Shown in pieces: positions 21,644 to 31,003 of a DNA stretch of 37,828 nucleotides. Under the pieces are notes generated by a model that searched no databases, was not told the DNA's origin, and worked only from the letters and a program-made list of their open reading frames with translations. The translations under genes and the position numbers were made by a program. This DNA comes from an uncultured Clostridia bacterium. GTDB lineage: Bacteria; Bacillota; Clostridia; TANB77; CAG-508. Location: the NCBI GenBank assembly GCA_947628605.1, contig CANRAM010000005.1, positions 1 to 37,828 of the forward strand. The letters are read 5' to 3'. The first letter of the stretch is position 1. Each line of letters begins with the position of its first letter.

Positions 21644-22880
21644 ATGGAAAGAAGAGTTGTAATAACAGGTTTAGGAGCTATAACTCCAATAGGAAATGAT
21701 GTAAACGAAACGTGGAAATCAATTGAAAATGCAAAATGTGGAATTGATAAAATTACGTTATTTGATACAAGCACATTTAAAACAACACTTGCAGGAGAAA
21801 TAAAAAATTACGATTCACAAAAATATTTTGATGCAAAACAATCTAAGAGACTAGACCGCTCATCTCAAATAGGAATAATAGCAGCAAGAGAAGCAATGGA
21901 AGATAGTGGAATAACTAAAGAAAATACAGATTTTAATAATGTAGGAATTTTTGTAAGTTCTGGAATAGCTGGTTTAAAAACTATACAAGAGCAATGTGAG
22001 GTAAATTGTTTAAAAGGTCATAATAGAGTTTCGCCAATGTTTATTCCAATGACTATTGCAAATATGCCTACTGGAAATGTTGCAATAGATTTAGGATTAA
22101 AGGGAGAATCGTTATCGATAGTAACTGCGTGTGCATCTTCTACTAATGCTATAGGTGAAGCATATAGAACAATAAAACACGGATATGAAGATGTTGTTTT
22201 TGCAGGTGGTACAGAAAGTTCTATTTGCCCAATTGGAATTGCAGGGTTTGAGAATATGAAAGCATTATCTAATTCAACCGATATAGAAAGAGCAAGCATT
22301 CCTTTTGATAAAGAAAGAAACGGATTTGTTATGGGAGAGGGAGCAGGAATACTTGTTTTAGAAGATTTAGAACACGCTAAGAAAAGGAATGCAAAAATAT
22401 ATGCAGAAGTAATAGGATATGGAGCAAGTTCAGATGCTTATCATATAACATCACCTGCACCAGATGCAGACCGGAGCAATAAGAGCTTTTGAAAGAGCAA
22501 TAAAAGATGCGAATATATCGGTAAAAGATATTGATTATATAAATGCACACGGAACATCTACACACTTAAATGATTCTATTGAAACTTTAGCGGTTAAAAA
22601 AGTTTTTGGAGATTATGCAAATTCAGTAATGATAAGTTCTACAAAAGGAAATACAGGTCACTTACTTGGAGCTGCAGGTGCAGTTGAAGCAATTATTTGT
22701 ATTAAAGCAATACAAAATAGTATTGTTCCACCAACAATTAATTATAAAGTAAAAGATGAAGAGTGTGATTTAGATATTGTGCCAAATGAACCAAGAAAAA
22801 AGGATATAAATATTGCTATGTCTAATTCATTAGGTTTTGGAGGTCATAATGCTACTATAATATTAAAAAAATTTAATTAA
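21644..22880 (+). CDS. fabF: 3-oxoacyl-ACP synthase II, +1 shift at CGG 22472
   Basis: [86 protein letters not shown]. Confidence 0.97.
22472..22475 (+). other. +1 recoding site CGGA (fabF)
   Basis: gca gac C gga gca ata: AD|GAI. Confidence 0.93.
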
Positions 22881-22899
22881 ATGAAAGGATTTGAAAGCT

Positions 22900-23340
22900 A
22901 TGGAATATGCACAAATTAAACAATTAATGGATGATATGGGAAATTCAAAATTAACTTCAATTGATATTGATTTTCCAGATGGAATGAAAATTAAAATAAG
23001 AAAAGAAAATTGTAATACAGTAGTATCAAATATTCAAGTAGTAGATAACAATGAAATAGGCGTAAATACTAAAGAGGAGATGAATGAAACTACAAAATTA
23101 CAAAATAATTTTGTTATTAAATCTCCTATGGTAGGAACATTTTATATGAAACCAACACCTACATCTGCTCCGTACGTAGAAGTAGGGAAAAACGTTAAAA
23201 AAGGTGATATTGTGTGCATTATAGAAGCAATGAAGCTTATGAATGAAATAGAGTCTGAATATGATGGACAAATTAAAGAAATTTTTGTAAAAGATGGGGA
23301 AGCAGTAGAATATGGGCAAGCATTGTTTTCTATTGCTTAA
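22900..23340 (+). CDS. accB: Biotin carboxyl carrier protein of acetyl-CoA carboxylase
   Basis: [49 protein letters not shown]. Confidence 0.95.
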   Translation: MEYAQIKQLMDDMGNSKLTSIDIDFPDGMKIKIRKENCNTVVSNIQVVDNNEIGVNTKEEMNETTKLQNNFVIKSPMVGTFYMKPTPTSAPYVEVGKNVKKGDIVCIIEAMKLMNEIESEYDGQIKEIFVKDGEAVEYGQALFSIA

Positions 23341-23354
23341 AAAAGGAGAATAAA

Positions 23355-23777
23355 ATGTTAAATAAAGATGAAATTAAAGAAATTATACCTCAGCGAGAAC
23401 CATTTTTAATGATAGATGAAGTAGAAGAATTTATTCCAGGTGAAAGTGCTACAGCATATAAATATGTAAATAGTGAAGAATGGTATTTTAAGGGACATTT
23501 CCCTAATAATCCAATTATGCCGGGAGTTTTAATAACAGAAAGCCTTGCACAAACAGGTGCTGTGGCTATTCTAAGTATGGAAGAGAATAAAGGTAAAAAT
23601 GCTTTATTTGCTGGAATAGATAAAATGAAATTTAAAAAAATGGTTGTACCAGGTGATAAATTAAAATTAGAAGTAAAAATAATAAAACAAAAAGGTCCAA
23701 TTGGGGTAGGAGAAGCTTTAGCAACAGTAGATGGAAAAGTGGCTGCTAAAGGTGAACTTACTTTTGCGTTAGTATAA
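23355..23777 (+). CDS. fabZ: 3-hydroxyacyl-ACP dehydratase
   Basis: IIPQREPFLMIDEV, FKGHFPNNPIMPGVLITESLAQTGA. Confidence 0.96.
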   Translation: MLNKDEIKEIIPQREPFLMIDEVEEFIPGESATAYKYVNSEEWYFKGHFPNNPIMPGVLITESLAQTGAVAILSMEENKGKNALFAGIDKMKFKKMVVPGDKLKLEVKIIKQKGPIGVGEALATVDGKVAAKGELTFALV

Positions 23778-23806
23778 TAATATTTAAGACAAAAAGGAAG
23801 GAAATA

Positions 23807-25153
23807 ATGATGAATAAAATATTAATTGCTAATAGAGGCGAAATTGCCGTTAGAATTATTCGAGCTTGTAAAGAAATGAATATAAAAACAGTAGCAATAT
23901 ATTCAGAAGTTGATAAAGATGCTTTGCATACACGACTAGCTGATGAGGCTATATGTGTTGGGCCAGCAGATTCGACCAAAAGTTATTTGAATATTAGAAA
24001 TATTATAGAAGTAGCTTCAATAACTGGTGCAGATAGTATACATCCTGGTTTTGGTTTTCTATCTGAAAATGCACAATTTGCAAAGATATGTAAAGAATCT
24101 GGCATTAAATTTATTGGGCCTAGTTCTAATGTTATTGAATTATTAGGTAATAAATCAAATGCGAAAGAAATGATGAAAACAGCAGGAATTCCAACAATAC
24201 CTGGTTCAGATGGTAGTATAAAAGGATTAAAAGAAGCAAAAAATATTGCAAAAAAAATAGGCTATCCTATTATGCTTAAAGCAGCTGCTGGAGGTGGAGG
24301 AAAAGGAATTAGAATTGTAGAAAATGAAGAGGAATTAGAAAATAGCTATAACATTGTAAAACAAGAAGCAAAAGTTTCTTTTAATGATGATGAAATATAC
24401 ATAGAAAAATATATAAAAAATCCAAGACACGTAGAAATTCAAGTTTTAGCAGATGAGTACGGTAATGTAATTCATTTAGGAGAAAGGGATTGTTCTATAC
24501 AAAGACGAAATCAAAAAATTATTGAAGAAACACCTTCTACACGGTGTAGATGAAAAATTAAGAAATAGAATGGGAGAAACTGCTATTAAAGTTGCAAAAG
24601 TAGCAGGATATAGTAGTTTAGGAACAGTTGAATTCTTAGTTGATAGCAATAAGAATTTTTACTTTATGGAAATGAATACTAGAATACAAGTTGAACATCC
24701 AATTACAGAAATGCGTACAGGCATAGATATGGTTAAAGAGCAAATACGTTTAGCAGCTCGGTGAGAAACTAAAAATTAAACAAAGAGAAGTACTATTTAA
24801 AGGTCATTCTATTGAATGTAGAATAAATGCAGAAAATCCTAATAAAAAATTTAGACCTAGTCCAGGAAAAATTACTCGGTTTAAATTTACCCGGAGGAAA
24901 TGGTGTAAGAGTAGATACTGCAATTTATGATGGCTATATAATTCCGTCAAACTATGATTCTATGATTGCAAAAATTATTGTGCTTGGGGCTAATAGAAAC
25001 GAAGCAATAGCTAAGATGAAACGAGCATTAGAAGAACTAGTAATTGAGGGAATAGATACTAATAGAGATTTTTTATTTGAGATTATTACAAATCCAGATT
25101 TCATAAGAGGTAATATAGATACTTCATTTATTAATGAACATTTTAATTTGTAA
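23807..25153 (+). CDS. accC: Biotin carboxylase, +1 shifts at CGG 24542, 24759 and 24877
   Basis: [33 protein letters not shown]; joined [87 protein letters not shown]. 1347 minus 3 nt = 448 codons. Confidence 0.97.
24542..24545 (+). other. +1 recoding site CGGT (accC)
   Basis: tct aca C ggt gta gat: ST|GVD. Confidence 0.93.
24759..24762 (+). other. +1 recoding site CGGT (accC); 0-frame hits TGA at the next codon
   Basis: gca gct C ggt gag aaa: AA|GEK. Confidence 0.95.
24877..24880 (+). other. +1 recoding site CGGT (accC)
   Basis: att act C ggt tta aat: IT|GLN. Confidence 0.94.
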
Positions 25154-25200
25154 AATGTTTTTTATGTGGTAAGACCACCCGTATATAAAAATAATAAAGA

Positions 25201-26064
25201 ATGGTGATTGTTTTGATAGTAGATAAAATAAAAAAAAGAGAAATACCTAATAAAAATAAAACTAATAAGGTTGATATTCCAGTTGGTAAATGGGTAAAGT
25301 GTGAGAACTGTAAAGAAATTTTATATAAAGAAACAGTTCGAAATAATTTTAGTATATGCCCTAATTGTGGTCATTATTTTAGAATGCACATAAATAAAAG
25401 GCTTGAAATGATAATTGATAGTGGAACATATAAAAGATTTGATTTAAAAATAAAATCTAATAATCCATTGAACTTAGAAGATTATCCTAAAAAATTAGAA
25501 AGTTTGAAAGAAAAAACTGGTTTAGAAGAAGCAGTAGCTTGTGGAACAGGTAAAATTAATGGCGAAGATGTTGTTATTTGCATTATGGATAGTGGATTTT
25601 TAATGGGAAGTATGGGTTATGTTGTTGGTGAAAAGATTACATATGCAATTGAACAAGCAATAGAACTAAAATTACCGCTTATAATTTTTTGTGTTTCAGG
25701 AGGAGCAAGAATGCAAGAAGGAATTATTTCTTTAATGCAAATGGCAAAAACTACACTAGCATTAACTAAACTGAATGATGCAGGGTTATTATATATATCA
25801 GTTCTTACTGACCCTACTTATGGAGGTGTAACAGCATCTTTTGCAAGTCTTGGAGATATTATTTTAGCAGAGCCAGGTGCTATGATAGGTTTTGCAGGAA
25901 AACGTGTAATTGAACAAACTATTGGTCAATCATTACCAGAAGGTTTTCAAACAGCAGAATTTTTATTAGAACACGGTTTCATTGATAAAATAGTAGAAAG
26001 AAAAGAATTAAAGGATATGTTATATAAGCTTATTAATTTTCATAAAGGAGGAGATGCGTTTTGA
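25201..26064 (+). CDS. accD: Acetyl-CoA carboxylase carboxyltransferase subunit beta
   Basis: [29 protein letters not shown] zinc finger, [34 protein letters not shown]. Confidence 0.96.
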   Translation: MVIVLIVDKIKKREIPNKNKTNKVDIPVGKWVKCENCKEILYKETVRNNFSICPNCGHYFRMHINKRLEMIIDSGTYKRFDLKIKSNNPLNLEDYPKKLESLKEKTGLEEAVACGTGKINGEDVVICIMDSGFLMGSMGYVVGEKITYAIEQAIELKLPLIIFCVSGGARMQEGIISLMQMAKTTLALTKLNDAGLLYISVLTDPTYGGVTASFASLGDIILAEPGAMIGFAGKRVIEQTIGQSLPEGFQTAEFLLEHGFIDKIVERKELKDMLYKLINFHKGGDAF

Positions 26065-26859
26065 ATCCAAAATTATCTGCTTGGGAAAGAGTAGAAATTG
26101 CAAGAAATCCTAAAAGAAAAACATCTTTAGATTATATAGATAAAATTTTTGATGAATTTCTTGAGTTACACGGAGATAGAAATTGTAAAGATGATAAATC
26201 TATTGTTTGTGGCTTAGCTAATATAGATAATCAAAATTTTACAGTTATTGCTGAACAAAAGGGAAGAACTACAAAGGAAAATATTATGAGAAATTTTGGT
26301 ATGCCTAATCCAGAAAGTTATAGAAAGGCAATTCGTTTTATGCGGTCAGGCAGAAAAATTTAAAAGACCCGTTATTACTTTTATAGATACAAAAGGAGCT
26401 TATCCAGGAATTGAAGCGGAAGAAAAAGGTCAAGGAGAAGCTATTGCTAAATCTATGTTTTATATGGCTAAATTAAAAGTTCCAATTATATCAATTGTTA
26501 TAGGAGAAGGTTCTAGTGGAGGTGCATTAGCATTAGGTGTTGCAAATAAGGTTATAATGCTTGAAAATGCTATATATTCAATACTTTCGCCGGAAGGTTA
26601 TGCAAGTATTTTATGGAAGGATGCATCAAGAAGTAAGGAAGCAGCCGAAAAAATGCGATTAACCGCTCAAGATTTGTACGATTTAAAGGTTATTGATAAA
26701 ATTATAAGTGAACCTGAAGAAGTAAATGATGAAGCATTAGGAATAATATCAAAGGAATTAAGAAAAGAAATTTTAAATACAATAGAAGAGATGAAGAAAA
26801 AATCAAGTGAACAAATTGTTGAAGAACGTTATGAAAAATTTAGAAAAATTGGTAGTTAA
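26061..26859 (+). CDS. accA: Acetyl-CoA carboxylase carboxyltransferase subunit alpha, +1 shift at CGG 26343
   Basis: [73 protein letters not shown]. 799 minus 1 nt = 266 codons. Confidence 0.96.
26343..26346 (+). other. +1 recoding site CGGT (accA)
   Basis: ttt atg C ggt cag gca: FM|GQA. Confidence 0.94.
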
Positions 26860-26875
26860 TAAGGAGGATATTATT

Positions 26876-27649
26876 ATGTTATTAGAAAATAAAAAAATAT
26901 TAATTATGGGAATAAGAAATAAATGGAGTATTGCTTTCGGAATTGCAAAATCAGCATATGAAAACGGAGCGCAATTAATTTTTACATATATGGGAGAAGA
27001 AAATAAATCAAAAATAGAGGAATTAACAAAAGATTTTAAAGGTAGCAAAACATATGTATTAGACGGTGCATCTGAAGATGATATGGTTAAAGAAGTGTTT
27101 GAAAAGATAAAGGAAGAAAATGGAAAAGTAGATGGTATAGTTCACGCAATTGCTCACGCTAATACAGAAGATTTACATAATGATTTTATTTTTACAAGTA
27201 AAGAAGGTTTTAGTCATGCAAATGATGTTAGTGCATATTCATTTGTATTAACTTGCAGAATGGCTAAAGAACTTGAAATGTTAAATGAAAATGCAAGTCT
27301 TGTTACTTTAACATATCACGGGTCTACAAAAGTGCTAGAAGGATATAATGTAATGGGAGTTGCAAAAGCTGCTTTAGAATCTAGTGTTCGTTATCTTGCA
27401 CAAAATTTAGGAAAAGATGGAATTCGTGTAAATGCACTATCAAGTGGACCAATAAAAACATTATCTGCAAAAGGCATAAAGGATTTTGGAACAATTATGA
27501 CAGTTGTAGAAGAAAAATCACCATTACATAGAAATGTTACACCAGAACAAATAGGGGATGTTGCAACATTTTTATTAAGTAAAATGTCAGATAGTATTAC
27601 TGGTCAAACTATTTATGCAGATAGTGGATATAGCATAATGGGCGTTTAG
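26876..27649 (+). CDS. fabI: Enoyl-ACP reductase FabI
   Basis: KKILIMGIRNKWSIAFGIAKS, VHAIAHAN, YNVMGVAKAALESSVRYLAQNLG, NALSSGPIKTLSAKGI. Confidence 0.95.
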   Translation: MLLENKKILIMGIRNKWSIAFGIAKSAYENGAQLIFTYMGEENKSKIEELTKDFKGSKTYVLDGASEDDMVKEVFEKIKEENGKVDGIVHAIAHANTEDLHNDFIFTSKEGFSHANDVSAYSFVLTCRMAKELEMLNENASLVTLTYHGSTKVLEGYNVMGVAKAALESSVRYLAQNLGKDGIRVNALSSGPIKTLSAKGIKDFGTIMTVVEEKSPLHRNVTPEQIGDVATFLLSKMSDSITGQTIYADSGYSIMGV

Positions 27650-27668
27650 AAGTATTTTTTATTATACA

Positions 27669-27701
27669 TAAGGGCAATGTTAAATGCTCTTATTTTTTTT
27701 A
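27669..27701 (+). terminator. Terminator of the FAS operon
   Basis: ataagggca...tgctcttat followed by tttttttt. Confidence 0.7.
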
Positions 27702-27735
27702 TTATAAAAAACAAACATTTTTTTGCAAAAAAGTA

Positions 27736-27764
27736 TTGACAAAGAACTTTTGTTCTGATATTAT
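27736..27764 (+). promoter_or_regulatory. Sigma-A-type promoter with embedded LexA (SOS) box
   Basis: TTGACA (27736-27741), 17-nt spacer, TATTAT (27759-27764); spacer contains GAACTTTTGTTC (27744-27755), matching the Gram-positive LexA core GAACNNNNGTTC. Confidence 0.8.
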
Positions 27765-27810
27765 ATATTCATAAAAGAAATAAATGTTCGTAAAAAATAA
27801 GGAGGAAAAA

Positions 27811-28110
27811 ATGAATTTAAAAATAGTGAATTTTTCTAAGTTTGTAAGAAGTATAGTAATAATAGGGTTAATAGTATTTATTAGTTTATTAATATGCAAC
27901 AAGAGTTTTTCTCATACAGAAACTAATTATAAGAAAATTTATGTTTCAGATGGTGATACTTTATGGGGAATAGCTAGTTTAGAAAAGGAAAATAATTTAT
28001 ATTATGCCAATAAGGATATAAGAGATATAGTAAGTAATATAAAATATGTAAACAATTTAACAAATAGTACTTTGTATAATAATCAAGAATTAGTAATTCC
28101 AAGCTTATAA
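27811..28110 (+). CDS. Small TM + LysM protein, YneA/DivS-like SOS cell-division suppressor candidate
   Basis: N-terminal TM (VRSIVIIGLIVFISLLIC) then IYVSDGDTLWGIASLEKEN...LYNNQELVIPSL (LysM-like); upstream LexA box. Confidence 0.75.
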   Translation: MNLKIVNFSKFVRSIVIIGLIVFISLLICNKSFSHTETNYKKIYVSDGDTLWGIASLEKENNLYYANKDIRDIVSNIKYVNNLTNSTLYNNQELVIPSL

Positions 28111-28121
28111 AAATAAAAAGA

Positions 28122-28147
28122 GTTAGAGGATATAATTAACCTCTAAC
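28122..28147. terminator. Hairpin between convergent LysM gene and recombinase
   Basis: gttagagg..cctctaac. Confidence 0.6.
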
Positions 28148-28149
28148 AT

Positions 28150-29130
28150 CTAGTTTTTTATATTGGCTAATGGATTACGTTCAACTGCATTACGAACACG
28201 TTCATTTTCAACGTGAGTGTAAATTTCGGTTGTAGAAATACTTGCGTGACCTAATAATTCTTGTAAAGCACGAATATCAACATTTCCATACTGGTACATT
28301 AAAGTAGCAGCTGTATGACGTAATTTATGTACAGAATATTTGTTAGTGTCAAGACCAGCTTTCTTTAATTCATTTTTTATAATATGTTGGACAGTTCTGT
28401 TACTTATACGTTCACGTCGTTCACTTAAAAATAAAGCATCTTTTGAGTCGTATTTGATACTATCTTTCGGACGTACTTGTAAATATTCATTAATAGCTTT
28501 CATACAAGCATTATTTAAATATATAGTACGCTCCTTATTACCTTTTCCTATAACTGTCATTTTAGATTCATCAAAACGAATATCTTTGATGTTTATATTT
28601 ACCAATTCAGAAAGACGCATTCCACAATTTAAGAATAAAGTTGTAATAGCATAATCTCGTACATTGTTACGATTATCTTCATTTCCTGCAACATTTAAGA
28701 GCTTCTTACTATCATCTAAAGTAAGATATTTCGGCATACGTTTATCTAATTTTGGTGTTTCAAGGTTTTGTGCTGGGTTTACCTCTATTAACTTTGCTTT
28801 TGATGATAAATATTTAAAAAATACACGAATACTAGATACTTTCCTAGCTCTGGTTGCAGGCTTACTTCTTAAATCTGTTGCAAGATATGAAATAAAAGAG
28901 TGAATGTCATCTAGTGTAATTTTTCTTATAATATCAATATCCATATCGTTTATTGTAATATTAGAAAAATCAGTTTCAGATGTAAGATGATAACGAATTT
29001 TAATATACTTTAAAAAAGTAGCAAGGTCATAATTATATTCCTTTATTGTGTTTGGCGACTTATTTAAAATGGTTACAGTATAATCTAAAAATGAATTTAA
29101 AAATTCTGGATTATCCTCACGATTAATCAT
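28150..29130 (-). CDS. Tyrosine recombinase (XerC/XerD-like)
   Basis: LFLNCGMRLSELVNI, YSVHKLRHTAATLMYQYGNVDIRALQELLGHASISTTEIYTHV. Confidence 0.92.
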   Translation of the reverse strand: MINREDNPEFLNSFLDYTVTILNKSPNTIKEYNYDLATFLKYIKIRYHLTSETDFSNITINDMDIDIIRKITLDDIHSFISYLATDLRSKPATRARKVSSIRVFFKYLSSKAKLIEVNPAQNLETPKLDKRMPKYLTLDDSKKLLNVAGNEDNRNNVRDYAITTLFLNCGMRLSELVNINIKDIRFDESKMTVIGKGNKERTIYLNNACMKAINEYLQVRPKDSIKYDSKDALFLSERRERISNRTVQHIIKNELKKAGLDTNKYSVHKLRHTAATLMYQYGNVDIRALQELLGHASISTTEIYTHVENERVRNAVERNPLANIKN

Positions 29131-29273
29131 TAATATATACCCCCTATAAACTATACATTTTTTTAATCCATCTATTAAATTATACATCAAAATGCGAAAA
29201 AGTACAATGGGTGGCAAAAATCAGATAAAAGGTAAGAGAAAAATGGTAAATATAATAGAAAAAAATTAAATAT

Positions 29274-29302
29274 TAGTGGGAGCGAAAAAACAACTCCCAC
29301 TA
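29274..29302 (-). terminator. Hairpin after orphan D
   Basis: tagtgggag cgaaaaaacaa ctcccacta. Confidence 0.5.
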
Positions 29303-29310
29303 TAGACATC

Positions 29311-29514
29311 TCACAATTTTTTGAGCATCTCTTGTATAGACGGTAACTCCGGTTTATTTTCGCTGGTCAATAGAGAACTGGTATCAATAACTAATTTCTC
29401 AACATCAACTAGCCCAGCGTGTTTAGAAAACTCCTTCCATTGCTTACACCAAAGTGACTCAAGTCCACCAATCCGCTCAACTAACAATTGCCGTGTAACT
29501 GGAATATCAACCAT
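29311..29514 (-). CDS. Orphan protein D (67 aa), in-frame CGG at codons 8 and 14
   Basis: Minus strand ggaggaatctcttATG; MVDIPVTRQLLVERIGGLESLWCKQWKEFSKHAGLVDVEKLVIDTSSLLTSENKPELPSIQEMLKKL*. Confidence 0.55.
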   Translation of the reverse strand: MVDIPVTRQLLVERIGGLESLWCKQWKEFSKHAGLVDVEKLVIDTSSLLTSENKPELPSIQEMLKKL

Positions 29515-29744
29515 AAGAGATTCCTCCGTTCTACTCGTATTTTTACATCTAGAATATAACATAATATTTTATAAATTGCAATAAAATTTATTCGGAGCAA
29601 GATTTATTAAGACAAAATGTAGTTTTATAAAAATATTATCATAACGCATTATGTGAATAAATGGCTCAAAAAGACTGAAATAATACTTGTGAAAAATATG
29701 TCAAAAAAAATAAAATAAGAACGAAAGAAGGAGGTGTATAAAAG

Positions 29745-30833
29745 ATGGATAAAAATATTGAAAAAAGAAATTCAAGCATAGACTTATTAAGAGTAATAGG
29801 TATGTTTTTTATAATTTTAAGTCATAGTTTAGCAACTGGTATTAATGTATCAAACACGGTAAATAGTTTTAGTGATTTAATAATGATTATATATGCACAT
29901 ATGGGGCACATAGGAAATTGCTTATTTATAATATGCTCTGCATATCTTCTTGTAGACAGTGATAAATTGAATTTTAAAAAGATATTATATATGGTGTTAG
30001 ATACATTTATAATTTCAATATCAGTGTTGTTTATATATTGTTTAAGGGGTTATAAATTTACAGCTGAAGTATTTTTTAAGTTTATATTTCCAATAACATA
30101 TAATAATAATTGGTTTATTGGGTGCTATATTTTATATTATTTTATACATCCTTTTTTAAATAAAATTATAAGGCAACTTAATCAAAAGCAGTTATTACGT
30201 GTTGTTATGTTTATTATTGGATATTTTTATATATGGCAATTTATTAAAAAGTCAACATATGCTAATATATTAGGATTTATAGCACTTTATTTTGTAATTG
30301 CATATATCAAAAAATATATGCAAAATTATCAAAAAAGATTTTCGCTTAATGTGTGTATTTTAATAATTTCTATTATAGGATTTGTATATTCATTAGTTAT
30401 TTTGAATATATTAATAATAAAGTTTAAAATTTGCGATAATAATATGATGTATATGTCTAATATAATAAATCCGTTTATAATAATGATAGCTATTTCTATT
30501 TTTAATTTGCTAATAAATAAGAAGTTTTATAATAAATTCGTTAGCTATGTAGGTTCAATTTCACTTATTATATATATAATACATGAAAACACATTAATAG
30601 CTACACTTACAAGACCATTGTATTTTAAGTATATATATATTAATTATGGATATGACCATATAAACTTAATTTGTATTTTAACTGCAATTGCTGTGTTTAT
30701 AATTAGTGTAATAATTGCAAGTATCTATGTATCTACTATACAAAAGTTAACAAAGAAGTGTGGAAATGTTTTGTATAAATATATTAAAATAGTGTTTAAT
30801 AAGTTAGAAACGACATTATTAAAATTAAACTAA
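29745..30833 (+). CDS. Acyltransferase family 3 (OafA-like) integral membrane protein
   Basis: RNSSIDLLRVIGMFFIILSHSLATG; multiple TM segments. Confidence 0.85.
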   Translation: MDKNIEKRNSSIDLLRVIGMFFIILSHSLATGINVSNTVNSFSDLIMIIYAHMGHIGNCLFIICSAYLLVDSDKLNFKKILYMVLDTFIISISVLFIYCLRGYKFTAEVFFKFIFPITYNNNWFIGCYILYYFIHPFLNKIIRQLNQKQLLRVVMFIIGYFYIWQFIKKSTYANILGFIALYFVIAYIKKYMQNYQKRFSLNVCILIISIIGFVYSLVILNILIIKFKICDNNMMYMSNIINPFIIMIAISIFNLLINKKFYNKFVSYVGSISLIIYIIHENTLIATLTRPLYFKYIYINYGYDHINLICILTAIAVFIISVIIASIYVSTIQKLTKKCGNVLYKYIKIVFNKLETTLLKLN

Positions 30834-30875
30834 TAAAGTAGGAATTATACTAAATTCCTACTTTATTAGTTTAAT
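30824..30875. terminator. 23-bp perfect hairpin terminator
   Basis: attaaactaataaagtaggaatt atacta aattcctactttattagtttaat. Confidence 0.75.
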
Positions 30876-31003
30876 TTATTTAAATAGAGAAAAAAGATTA
30901 CATAATAATCAATATTTAATATTTTTTATACATTTATTGCAAATATAAAAAATTTGTGATATTTATAAAGTACAGTGAAAATATCATAAATAATGGGGGA
31001 AAA

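Noticed and set aside
24827-25153. Separate small ORF starting at 24827 ([20 protein letters not shown]...)
   Set aside because: Its first ~16 residues are out-of-frame accC sequence. The remainder is the +1-frame C-terminus of AccC.
28150-29130. Tyrosine recombinase as integrase of an integrative element in this window
   Set aside because: No att-like repeats, phage/ICE genes or tRNA insertion site seen; a XerC/D-like or yneB-context housekeeping role is equally likely.
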